Positions 8,552 to 15,438 of a DNA stretch of 34,368 bases are shown here, one piece after another. Origin of the DNA: SVFI01 sp045546735 (GTDB lineage Bacteria > Bacillota > Clostridia > Lachnospirales > Lachnospiraceae); contig JAZQDJ010000015.1 of assembly GCA_045546735.1 (NCBI GenBank), forward strand, positions 1 through 34,368, read 5' to 3'. A program made the translations under genes and the position numbers. The number at the start of each line of letters is the position of its first letter. Within the stretch, counting starts at the first letter, position 1. Below the pieces are notes generated by a model. It was given only the letters and a program-made list of their open reading frames with translations, searched no databases and was not told where the DNA came from.

Positions 8552-8687
8552 ATCTTAACGAGAGAGGTGAAAAGATGAGGAGATAATTTACTTTTGATTA
8601 CATGAAGTTTTTGTAGTATGGGCGGATAGCCCATGCTCTTGTCATGTTGCCAAAAGTGGATTATGTTCTCATAACCTCTCTTTTTTG
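8552..8687 (+). ncRNA. rod-like structured RNA / candidate ribosome-mediated attenuator leader
   Basis: A transcript of about 135 nt would fold into one long hairpin. The pairs are 8561-8568 with 8674-8681, 8575-8581 with 8666-8672, 8583-8596 with 8651-8664 (14 pairs, two G-U), 8600-8605 with 8642-8647, and an apical stem 8616-8623 with 8629-8636 and loop GGATA. A run of six T (8681-8686) directly follows the outer stem, giving an intrinsic terminator. The 5' strand of the outer stem doubles as a ribosome binding site for a three-codon frame (8575-8586). A ribosome held there would block the terminator stem. No T-box, 6S or SRP signature was recognised. It is either an independent small RNA or the leader of the gene at 8793. 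Confidence 0.7.
8575..8586 (+). CDS. three-codon leader reading frame (Met-Arg-Arg-stop)
   Basis: ATG AGG AGA TAA lies inside the 5' strand of the long hairpin. It is preceded at suitable distance by GAGAGAGGTG (8560-8569), a good ribosome binding site. That site is base-paired with the terminator arm when the RNA is fully folded. Very short leader frames of this sort control transcription attenuation of antibiotic-responsive genes in other Firmicutes. Whether this one is translated is an inference. Confidence 0.4.
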   Translation: MRR

Positions 8688-8741
8688 TGCGCAAAAATAT
8701 GGATTTCTTTTGACATGTATATGAGGTTATAGTACGTAGCG

Positions 8742-8771
8742 GAACTGTTTGGCAACCAACGGTTCTTTTTT
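8742..8771 (+). terminator. second hairpin with T run just before the kinase-GNAT gene
   Basis: A stem of 10 pairs (about 8742-8752 with 8756-8765, one bulged T and one G-T pair, loop CAA) is followed by six T. It ends 7 bases before the ribosome binding site AGGAGG of the next gene, so it must be bypassed or act as an attenuator. A TTGACA at 8710-8715 and TATAGT at 8728-8733 lie upstream but are badly spaced (12 bases). Confidence 0.65.
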
Positions 8772-8792
8772 ATTTTACAGGAGGTTTGCTAT

Positions 8793-10049
8793 ATGAAAAA
8801 TATATTTGTAGAAGGAATTCAGGGAGCAGGAAAAAGTACACTTGTAAATAAAATCTCAAAGCTTGCGCCTAAGCTACATGTGTGCAGGGAAGGCGATTAT
8901 TCGCCGGTCGATTTGGCGTGGTGTGCATGGCTGACGGAAAGCGAGTATGAGCAAGTGCTGAAAAAGTATCAGGAAATAAACGATGAAATAGTTAAAAATA
9001 CGGTGAAAGAACAGGATATGTTTATCGTGACTTATACTAAAATAAATACCGATATTCCGGGATTTTATAAAGAACTTGAAAAATTCGAGGTATATAACGG
9101 GAGAAAATCATGGAAGGAACTTAGTGAGATTATCTTAACAAGGTTCCGAAAGTTCTCGGGTACAGGGAAGTTGTTTGAATGTGCTTTTTTTCAGAATATC
9201 ATGGAAGATTTGATTTTATTCCATATGCTCAGCGATGAAGAGATTATGGCGTTCTACCGCAAGTTATATAAAGTTGTGTCAGAAAAGGATTTTATGTTGC
9301 TGTACTTATACAGTGATAAGTTGGAAGAAAATGTGAAAGTGATTCAGAAGGAGCGCTGTGATGGTGAGGGGAAGGAAGTGTGGTATCAAATGATGCTGGA
9401 ATATTTAACTTGTTCGCCGTACGGAAAAAAGAACGAATGTCACACATTTGACGACTTGATTCAACACCTTGAGCACAGACAGAGATTGGAACTGGCTGTT
9501 ATGAGAGATATAATGGGTGAAAAGGCCGTAATTCTACCGGCTAAAGAATATGATATAAGGCAGATTTTTCCTTTGACAGGATATCAGATTAGACATATAG
9601 AAAGTATAGAATACAAAGTTTTGGGTGATTTTTTGTATGAGGCGATTTTTATACCGGAAGGCGTAGATGCTCCGCCAAAGGAGATTATAAATTCGCCGCA
9701 GCTTCAGGTTTATGTGCAGGATTTCGGAGTGCATGAAAGTGATATTAGTTTTGTGACAGAGACAGAAGGAAAGATAGTCGGAGCTGTCTGGGTTCGCATC
9801 ATGGATGATTACGGACATGTGGAAGACGGTGTCCCTTCTTTTGCCATTTCACTGTACAAAGAATATCGGGGACGAGGTCTCGGAACTGCCATGATGAAGC
9901 AGATGCTCGAAGAGTTAAAGAAAAGAGGATATGAAAAAACTTCCCTTGCAGTCCAAAAAGAAAACTATGCGGTAAAGATGTACAAAAACGTCGGTTTTGA
10001 GATTGTGGATGAAAACGAGGAGGAATATATCATGGTGTGTGTATTGTAA
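8793..10049 (+). CDS. P-loop kinase-like / GNAT acetyltransferase fusion protein
   Basis: A 418-aa two-domain protein. The N-terminal part (about 1-235) starts with EGIQGAGKST (7-16, Walker A), like nucleoside or small-molecule kinases of the P-loop class. The C-terminal part (about 285-418) is a GNAT domain with the acetyl-CoA loop RGRGLG at 359-364, preceded by FAISLYKEY and followed by YKNVGFEIV. Substrates are unknown. ATG 8793 has AGGAGG 7-12 bases before it. The gene stands alone behind two hairpins and is probably controlled by attenuation. Kinase-acetyltransferase fusions recall the bifunctional aminoglycoside enzymes, but domain order and sequence differ, and resistance is only a guess. 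Confidence 0.8.
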   Translation: MKNIFVEGIQGAGKSTLVNKISKLAPKLHVCREGDYSPVDLAWCAWLTESEYEQVLKKYQEINDEIVKNTVKEQDMFIVTYTKINTDIPGFYKELEKFEVYNGRKSWKELSEIILTRFRKFSGTGKLFECAFFQNIMEDLILFHMLSDEEIMAFYRKLYKVVSEKDFMLLYLYSDKLEENVKVIQKERCDGEGKEVWYQMMLEYLTCSPYGKKNECHTFDDLIQHLEHRQRLELAVMRDIMGEKAVILPAKEYDIRQIFPLTGYQIRHIESIEYKVLGDFLYEAIFIPEGVDAPPKEIINSPQLQVYVQDFGVHESDISFVTETEGKIVGAVWVRIMDDYGHVEDGVPSFAISLYKEYRGRGLGTAMMKQMLEELKKRGYEKTSLAVQKENYAVKMYKNVGFEIVDENEEEYIMVCVL

Positions 10050-10071
10050 TTTGATATTCAAACGGTATAAT
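10044..10071 (+). promoter_or_regulatory. probable sigma-A promoter for the acyltransferase gene
   Basis: TTGTAA (10044-10049, overlapping the upstream stop codon), a 16-base spacer and a consensus TATAAT (10066-10071). The start codon is 53 bases downstream. Confidence 0.55.
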
Positions 10072-10124
10072 AGAAAGTAGTGGAATGCATCACCGGATAA
10101 TCTACATAAGAGGTATAAAGAGAG

Positions 10125-11117
10125 ATGGAAAATACAAAGAGATTACAGTTTTTGGATGCAACAAGAGGGTTCGCACTTTTGCTTGTTATGATCGGGCATT
10201 GCATCAGCACGGATTCGTTTATGCACCATTTTTTGTTCACATTTCATGTGCCGCTTTTTTTTGTAATCAGCGGATATGTATATAAGCATAAAAAGGGTTC
10301 GTATATCAAAGATTTTTGGCAGCTTGCCATACCATACGCCGTTGTGGTGCTGATTGTCATGATATCAACCAAGATAATGGGCGGAACGCCTTATTACGGC
10401 TCTATGCGTGATGTGCTCCGTTCGGCACTTTTTGGATGCGGAGGGAAGCATAAAGGGATTTCTTTGATTGGGGCAATCTGGTTCTTTCCGACCATGTATT
10501 TCGCAAGACGTTATATGGATTTTATATTTGTGACGGCAAAGAAAGAAGTCCATCGGGCGCTACTTGTTGCAGCATTCGTGCTTTCGGCAGTCGGCCTTTC
10601 CAAAGAGAAAATATGGCTTCCGCTGAATGTGGACGTGGCGATGGTTGCTGTGCTTTTTATGTATGTGGGATATCTGCTGAAAGAAAAGAATTTTCGCATG
10701 AATGCGGAAACGGCAATTGTGGCACTTTGTCTGTGGTTTGCTTCTATTCATTGCGAAAAGATTAACATAGGGAAAAGAGATTATGAACTTTGGTTCATTA
10801 CCTTTGCAGGTGCAGTTGCAGCAAGTATTTTGATCATCGAGCTGTTTCGCCGTTTGGAAGGGATGCGAATTTCGGCGGCGCTTACCGGATTTTTTGCGTT
10901 TACGGGAAAACATACGATTGCACTTTTGTGTATTCATGATCTTGATTGGCGCATTCCTTTTTCGGTGTGGGGAAGTGCGCTGCAGGCAAAATTTGCGTCT
11001 TTTCCGGATCAGACATTATTGTTTATCCTGCGGCGATTGACATTTGACTATGCGTGGCTGCTTATCTTTTTGGCAGCGGTGTATGTTATAAAGAAAATGA
11101 TGAAGAAAAGGAGTTAA
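10125..11117 (+). CDS. acyltransferase family 3 membrane protein
   Basis: A 330-aa integral membrane protein of the acyltransferase-3 family (OafA/WecH-like), which transfers acetyl or other acyl groups to envelope glycans. RGFALLLVMIGH (14-25) gives the family's Arg-x10-His signature. About ten hydrophobic helices follow, and the C-terminus is basic (VIKKMMKKRS). ATG 10125 is preceded by purine-rich AAAGAGAG and AGAGGT further up. A promoter is visible upstream. The small membrane protein gene follows after 3 bases, with its AGGAG inside this gene's end, so the two are co-transcribed. The acceptor cannot be told from sequence. Confidence 0.88.
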   Translation: MENTKRLQFLDATRGFALLLVMIGHCISTDSFMHHFLFTFHVPLFFVISGYVYKHKKGSYIKDFWQLAIPYAVVVLIVMISTKIMGGTPYYGSMRDVLRSALFGCGGKHKGISLIGAIWFFPTMYFARRYMDFIFVTAKKEVHRALLVAAFVLSAVGLSKEKIWLPLNVDVAMVAVLFMYVGYLLKEKNFRMNAETAIVALCLWFASIHCEKINIGKRDYELWFITFAGAVAASILIIELFRRLEGMRISAALTGFFAFTGKHTIALLCIHDLDWRIPFSVWGSALQAKFASFPDQTLLFILRRLTFDYAWLLIFLAAVYVIKKMMKKRS

Positions 11118-11120
11118 ATT

Positions 11121-11375
11121 ATGGAAGCATTCGGTATCGGAAGTTTAGTATTTGTTTTTTTTGCACTGGTAGGTCTTGTATTATTGGCAGTAGGCATTAT
11201 TTTCCTAATCAAAAATATCAAATGGAAAAAGCAGAAGGATGAGCAGGGACTGAGCACGACAAGTAATGTGGTTGCGATGGTCTTGTTTGGCATTTTGATT
11301 GCCTTCGGTGCAATCTGGCTGTTCTGCTTTGGGGCCGGCGCAGTGGTATTTGGTGTGCTCGGGAGTTCCATGTAA
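11121..11375 (+). CDS. small two-helix membrane protein
   Basis: An 84-aa hypothetical protein. Two hydrophobic helices (about residues 6-30 and 48-80) are separated by a basic cytoplasmic-type loop (KNIKWKKQKDEQG), suggesting a hairpin with both ends outside. AGGAG at 11109-11113 overlaps the end of the acyltransferase gene and sits 7 bases before ATG 11121. Co-transcription with the acyltransferase is very likely. I do not recognise a family. Confidence 0.75.
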   Translation: MEAFGIGSLVFVFFALVGLVLLAVGIIFLIKNIKWKKQKDEQGLSTTSNVVAMVLFGILIAFGAIWLFCFGAGAVVFGVLGSSM

Positions 11376-11417
11376 ATGAGCAAAGAGTTGTTTGCAGGAT
11401 GGGAAGAGACATTGTAA
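11376..11417 (+). pseudogene. possible 13-codon remnant of a GNAT-family N-terminus
   Basis: ATG 11376, directly after the upstream stop, opens a frame reading MSKELFAGWEETL before TAA. From memory this resembles the start of GNAT_acetyltran-type proteins (ELFxGWEETLIWSC). No continuing homology was evident in the next 90 bases. It may be a decayed gene end or chance. The rest of the gap to 11508 holds only a weak imperfect hairpin and the next ribosome binding site. Confidence 0.2.
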
Positions 11418-11508
11418 GTTTGAGATTGCACAGATTTTTTTAGAAAAAGTAGGATAAGAAACTAGTTTTTGTCTTTTTATCCAACCATGAAGTAAAAGGA
11501 GTTGTAAA

Positions 11509-12504
11509 ATGAAAAAATACAGAATTCTTTTGGTGAGTTTTATAATTTTAATTAGTTTGACAGCATGTCAGAATACGGCGGAGCTCCCACAGACGCAGGA
11601 GGTAGTGCAGGAGGAGGCGCAGTCTTCGATTCCGCAAGAACCGGAGCAACAGCCGCAAGAGGAAGCAGTCCCGGAGGAGCCTGCAGAGGAAGAGAGTTCG
11701 CTCCCGGAGGAGGCGCCGGAGCAGGCGGCAGCTTCGGAGCAGCCGCAGTATATGGATCTTTCGGCTTACAATCTGCAGTATGGACAGCATGAAGAGTTTT
11801 TGAAAATATATGCTCAGATACAGCCGGCCACACAGGCGGAAGCCTTCGAGGGCATGTGGCACCGCACAGATACAGCAAGTGGTTTGGGGGCAGAGCTTAC
11901 AATTTCAGAACAAACGGCAGAAGGCTTCTCATTTTTCGGAGATTTTTGGTACTATGCCCACTCCGGATGCATGGAAGGACAAGCGCTTTTTGTTGCACCG
12001 AATGTGGCTGTGTTTGAATATATAAATGATTGGGGCATCGAAGGGACAGTTCCGGAGTATCTCGTGTTTGAAAAGACAGGGGAAGGCATGAAAGTGTATG
12101 CCTCAGCTGCATCAGCAGACTTAGGCTTTGGAATGAATGTGTTTGCCGACGGTAACTATACGCAGGGTGAACCGGTTTATGAAAATGCAAATGTTTTAAA
12201 TGATAATTTCAGTGCCCAGGTACAGGAACAGATGCAGACGCTTTTGGGTGAGAATTACGAGGATTATTTCAAATTCCCGGTAGAGATAGGAATTTTGACA
12301 AGTACGCCTGCAACGCTTGAGGACGGCAGCAGTGCAATTTACTACGATGTCTTTGTTCCGACCATGGGAGGATATGAATTTCAGCTTCTTGTATGTGAAA
12401 ACGGAGATGTATATTTTAGTTCGGGGGCAACAATGGTTGGATTCCAGTCGACAGTTGACGGAGCGACAGATTTTCCGGTATATGAGTTAGCAGAAGGTAA
12501 TTAA
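11509..12504 (+). CDS. secreted lipoprotein with Pro/Glu/Gln-rich linker
   Basis: A 331-aa protein. A lipoprotein signal (LISLTAC, Cys20) is followed by a low-complexity Glu/Pro/Gln linker (about 21-80) that probably spans the cell wall, then a globular domain (about 84-331) rich in Gly, Tyr and Phe. The globular part contains no motif I can name. AAAAGGAG precedes ATG 11509. The linker's GC-rich codons keep several other frames open, which explains overlapping spurious frames here. The gene precedes the flavin reductase by 19 bases and may share its transcript. Confidence 0.8.
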   Translation: MKKYRILLVSFIILISLTACQNTAELPQTQEVVQEEAQSSIPQEPEQQPQEEAVPEEPAEEESSLPEEAPEQAAASEQPQYMDLSAYNLQYGQHEEFLKIYAQIQPATQAEAFEGMWHRTDTASGLGAELTISEQTAEGFSFFGDFWYYAHSGCMEGQALFVAPNVAVFEYINDWGIEGTVPEYLVFEKTGEGMKVYASAASADLGFGMNVFADGNYTQGEPVYENANVLNDNFSAQVQEQMQTLLGENYEDYFKFPVEIGILTSTPATLEDGSSAIYYDVFVPTMGGYEFQLLVCENGDVYFSSGATMVGFQSTVDGATDFPVYELAEGN

Positions 12505-12523
12505 AAGAGAAGGAGAACAAACT

Positions 12524-13078
12524 ATGAGCAGAAAAAATTTCGGTGCAAAACCATTTATTTACCCGATGCCTGTTTTGATTGTCGGAACCTATGATGAGAA
12601 CGGTGTTCCGAATGCGATGAACGCAGCATGGGGAACGATTACGGACATGAATGAGATTACGATCAGCATGTCACCGCATAAGACAACGGAAAATCTTGCA
12701 AAGACAGGTGCTTTTACCGTGAGTATTGCAACAGAAGATACGGTAACGGCGTGTGATTATGTCGGAGTGGAATCTGCAGGTAACGTACCGGATAAGTTTG
12801 CAAGAGCGGGATTTCATGCAACAAAGAGTGAGTTTGTCAATGCACCGCTTATCGACGAACTTCCGATGGCGCTTGAGTGTAAAGTGAAAAGCTATGAGGA
12901 TGAGATTTTGGTCGGAGAAATCGTAAATGTCAATGCCGACGAGAGCATTTTGACCGGCGGCGTTATCGACCCGAAGAAACTCAAACCGATTGCATATGAC
13001 CCGGTCAATCATGCGTATCTCGGACTTGGTGAGAAAGTCGGAAATGCGTTTTGTGACGGCTTACAGTTGAAGGGCTGA
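12524..13078 (+). CDS. flavin reductase-like FMN-binding protein
   Basis: A 184-aa member of the flavin reductase-like/DIM6-NTAB family. Features include the N-terminal PMPVLIVGTYDENGVPNAMNAAWG (about 14-37, read as strand-turn-strand), SMSPHKTTENL (about 49-59), AFTVSIAT and the typical VGEIVNVNADESIL. Such proteins bind FMN and use NAD(P)H to reduce flavin or act as redox modules in anaerobes. Length is usual for the single-domain form. AAGGAG lies about 9 bases before ATG 12524. The physiological partner is not apparent from the neighbours. Confidence 0.88.
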   Translation: MSRKNFGAKPFIYPMPVLIVGTYDENGVPNAMNAAWGTITDMNEITISMSPHKTTENLAKTGAFTVSIATEDTVTACDYVGVESAGNVPDKFARAGFHATKSEFVNAPLIDELPMALECKVKSYEDEILVGEIVNVNADESILTGGVIDPKKLKPIAYDPVNHAYLGLGEKVGNAFCDGLQLKG

Positions 13079-13156
13079 TTAAACTTTTAGTAACTTTTTT
13101 TCCGCGCGATAGTTGTTTATACTTTAATAATAAGAAAAGCAGCGGAGGAGAAATTA

Positions 13157-13873
13157 TTGAGTACTTATGTTATGAGCGACCTTCACGGTAATTATGAATC
13201 ATATATAAAAATGCTGGAACTGATACAGATGTCGGACGATGACACATTGTATATTCTGGGAGATATTCTTGACCGTGGTCCGCACCCGGTCAAAATTCTT
13301 TTGGATTTGATGGAACGGACAAATGTACGGATTCTTGCGGGGAATCATTGTGCGATGGCACTGGAATGTTTGCCTTTTTTGATGCAGGAGATTACGGAAG
13401 AGAGTATAAAAAAAGCAGGGTCGAATATTTTGCTCAGTCTGTCGGATTGGCTTTATAACGGTGGGGATACCACGGTGAAGGAACTGCGCAAATATGACAG
13501 AGATACGCAGCGGGAAATTGTAGAATTTATCAGCGGTTTGGAAATGTATGCAGAGCTCAGTATCGGTGGGAAAAAATATATTCTTGTTCATTCTGGGCTT
13601 GGGAATTTTGCCCCTGACAGACCTCTTTGGGATTATGAGCTGGATGACCTTGTTTGGGAACGGCCGGATTATACAAAAGCATATTTTGAGGATATTTATG
13701 TAATCAGCGGTCATACACCGACGCAGTTTATTCAATCAAATCCGCGACCGGGGTATATTTATCAGGCAAATAATCATATTGCAATTGATTGCGGATGTTA
13801 TGCAAGAGGCGGAAGACTTGGGTGTCTGCGTCTTGATGATATGAAAGAATTTTATGTGGAGACAAAAGCGTGA
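13157..13873 (+). CDS. metallophosphoesterase (PrpE/ApaH-type Ser/Thr phosphatase-like)
   Basis: A 238-aa calcineurin-like phosphoesterase. The metal ligands are SDLHG (7-11: Asp8, His10), GDILDRG (35-41), GNH (62-64), VHSGL and SGHTP near the C-terminus. The usual GNHE is GNHC here, so the acidic residue after the third motif is replaced. The start is TTG 13157, chosen because GGAGGAG (13144-13150) lies 6 bases upstream. The following gene overlaps it by 4 bases (GTGA), indicating coupled translation. Substrates may be phosphoproteins or dinucleoside polyphosphates, which the sequence does not decide. Pairing with an NTP pyrophosphatase suggests nucleotide housekeeping. Confidence 0.85.
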   Translation: MSTYVMSDLHGNYESYIKMLELIQMSDDDTLYILGDILDRGPHPVKILLDLMERTNVRILAGNHCAMALECLPFLMQEITEESIKKAGSNILLSLSDWLYNGGDTTVKELRKYDRDTQREIVEFISGLEMYAELSIGGKKYILVHSGLGNFAPDRPLWDYELDDLVWERPDYTKAYFEDIYVISGHTPTQFIQSNPRPGYIYQANNHIAIDCGCYARGGRLGCLRLDDMKEFYVETKA

Positions 13874-14493
13874 AAATATTATATGCAACTGGGAATCCGG
13901 CGAAGTTTGCCTCAATGCAGCGGCGTGTGGAGCCGCTCGGAATTATATTACAAAGTCTGACTGATATGAAAAAAAGCGGAGCCGAAATTCCACAGGTTAA
14001 AGAGTGCGGAAAGACACCGCTTGAGAATGCGTGTATTAAGGCAGAGGCTTATTACGAGGCTTTTCATATACCTGTATTTTCCTGTGATTCGGGTTTGTAT
14101 TTTGAAGGAGAAGCGTCTGCGGAAGAACCGGGAGTACATGTGCGGACAGTAAACGGCGCTACTTTGACGGATGAGCAGGTGCGTTGCCGCATCATTGACT
14201 TGGTCCGCAAATACGGAAAAATCACCGCATATTACAAACATGCTTTTTGCCTGATGACAGAAGACGGGCAAAGGTATGAAGTGATGGACGAAAGTACGGA
14301 GAGCCGGAGATTTTATCTTGTTGAGTCGCCGCATGGCGGTGAAAATAAAGGTTTTCCGATTGACAGTCTGTCTGTGGACATAGAAAGCGGTAAGTATTTT
14401 TATGACCTTCCGGAAGAAGAGGTGGACAAGTTAGCTGTCGAGGAAGGTGTTTTGGGATTTTTTAAGTCATTCCTTAATTCTGCTATGGAATAG
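13870..14493 (+). CDS. RdgB/HAM1-family non-canonical purine NTP pyrophosphatase
   Basis: A 207-aa protein of the Ham1/RdgB family, which hydrolyses ITP, dITP or XTP to the monophosphate and keeps deaminated purines out of nucleic acids. The N-terminal ATGNPAKF matches the family's TGNxxK nucleotide-binding motif, and SCDSGLYFEG corresponds to the DDSGLxVD metal site, with the first Asp replaced by Cys. The C-terminal FDGxGxGYDPxF-type segment is altered (HGGENKGFPIDSL), so this is a divergent subfamily and substrate range may differ. The start is GTG 13870, overlapping the phosphatase stop by 4 bases. Confidence 0.82.
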   Translation: MKILYATGNPAKFASMQRRVEPLGIILQSLTDMKKSGAEIPQVKECGKTPLENACIKAEAYYEAFHIPVFSCDSGLYFEGEASAEEPGVHVRTVNGATLTDEQVRCRIIDLVRKYGKITAYYKHAFCLMTEDGQRYEVMDESTESRRFYLVESPHGGENKGFPIDSLSVDIESGKYFYDLPEEEVDKLAVEEGVLGFFKSFLNSAME

Positions 14494-14501
14494 AATGAAC
14501 T

Positions 14502-14559
14502 GGTTATATTAAAAAAACAAAAACTGAATATTTCGATATAACCAAAATCGTTTTACAAT
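14502..14559 (+). promoter_or_regulatory. inverted repeat and possible promoter upstream of the pyridoxamine kinase gene
   Basis: GGTTATAT (14502-14509) and ATATAACC (14536-14543) form a perfect 8-bp inverted repeat with a 26-base AT-rich spacer. A possible -10 TACAAT lies at 14554-14559, with a poor -35 (TTTCGA, 14531-14536) that the right arm overlaps. The arrangement would suit a repressor or activator of the vitamin B6 genes. Confidence 0.4.
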
Positions 14560-14589
14560 GTGTGCATCGCAGAAAATAGGAGTGAAATG

Positions 14590-15438
14590 ATGAAAAGAAT
14601 CGCATTGATAAATGATTTGTCAGGATTCGGGAAGTGTTCGCTTACAGCTGCACTTCCCGTTATTTCGGTCATGGGAATACAGGCATGTCCGCTTCCGACG
14701 GCGATACTCACGGCGCAGACCGGCTTTGAGGAGTATTACTGTGACGACTTTACGGACCGAATGGATATGTTTACACAGCAGTGGAAAAAGATGGGAGTCT
14801 CGTTTGACGGAATCTATTCCGGATATCTGGAAGGGGCGCAGCAGATAGAGAAAGTGCTCCGTTTTTTAGATGAGTTTCAGACGGAAGATAATATTTACTT
14901 GGCAGATCCTGTTATGGGAGACCACGGAAAACCGTATACGATGCACAGTCCGCAGCTTGTGGTCGGGATGAAACAGCTTATGAAGCGTGCAGATGCGCTG
15001 ACGCCTAATTTGACGGAGCTTTGTATGCTTGCGGATGTGGAGTATGAAAAGATGGTTTCGCATCGCCGGGAAGAAAATTATGTAAACCAAATAGAAGAGG
15101 TCACACGCAACTTAATCAGACAATCCGGACGTACAAAATATATTGTAGTGACAGGAATTATCCGTGAGAAAAATGAAAAAGAGTATATCGGGAATTTAGC
15201 TGTTTCCGAGCAGGAAAGCTTCTATATTGAAAATCCTTATACGGGAATGGGTTTTTCCGGTACGGGCGATTTGTTTGCCTCGGTAATCAGTGCATCCCTT
15301 GTCAAAGGGCTGAGCATCCGCAAGGCAATGGAAAAAGCAACATATTTTTTACAGGAAGCAATAGAGGAAGCATCCGCTGAGCAGATACCGGCGGTGCATG
15401 GAGTGTATTTTGAAAAGTATTTATCGAGATTATTATAA
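14590..15438 (+). CDS. pyridoxamine/pyridoxal kinase (PdxY/PdxK-like)
   Basis: A 282-aa ribokinase-superfamily enzyme that phosphorylates pyridoxamine, pyridoxal or pyridoxine to the 5'-phosphate in B6 salvage. NDLSGFGKCS near the N-terminus, ILTAQTGFE, LADPVMGDHGKPY, LTPNLTELCML and GTGDLFASVI (anion hole plus catalytic Asp) are all present. I chose ATG 14590 because TAGGAG (14577-14582) lies 7 bases before it. ATG 14587 is possible, and the upstream GTG 14560 is not supported. The ECF S component gene begins inside its 3' end, so uptake and phosphorylation are coupled. Confidence 0.92.
   Translation: MKRIALINDLSGFGKCSLTAALPVISVMGIQACPLPTAILTAQTGFEEYYCDDFTDRMDMFTQQWKKMGVSFDGIYSGYLEGAQQIEKVLRFLDEFQTEDNIYLADPVMGDHGKPYTMHSPQLVVGMKQLMKRADALTPNLTELCMLADVEYEKMVSHRREENYVNQIEEVTRNLIRQSGRTKYIVVTGIIREKNEKEYIGNLAVSEQESFYIENPYTGMGFSGTGDLFASVISASLVKGLSIRKAMEKATYFLQEAIEEASAEQIPAVHGVYFEKYLSRLL

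Noticed and set aside
8552..8687. 6S RNA, SRP RNA, T-box or retron RNA
   Set aside because: It is shorter than 6S RNA and lacks the SRP GGAA-loop helix, the T-box sequence, and any reverse transcriptase gene nearby.
8715..8732. Second leader minigene (ATG TAT ATG AGG TTA TAG)
   Set aside because: It has no convincing ribosome binding site before either ATG and overlaps a possible promoter.
3440..8800. A mobile element with attachment sites around the cassette
   Set aside because: No integrase, transposase or flanking direct repeat was seen by eye at the two ends. Transfer is suggested only by composition and context.
11548..11878. Long overlapping frames on both strands across the lipoprotein linker
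   Set aside because: They arise from the GC-rich Pro/Glu/Gln codon repeats. The + frame with lipobox and ribosome binding site is the real gene.
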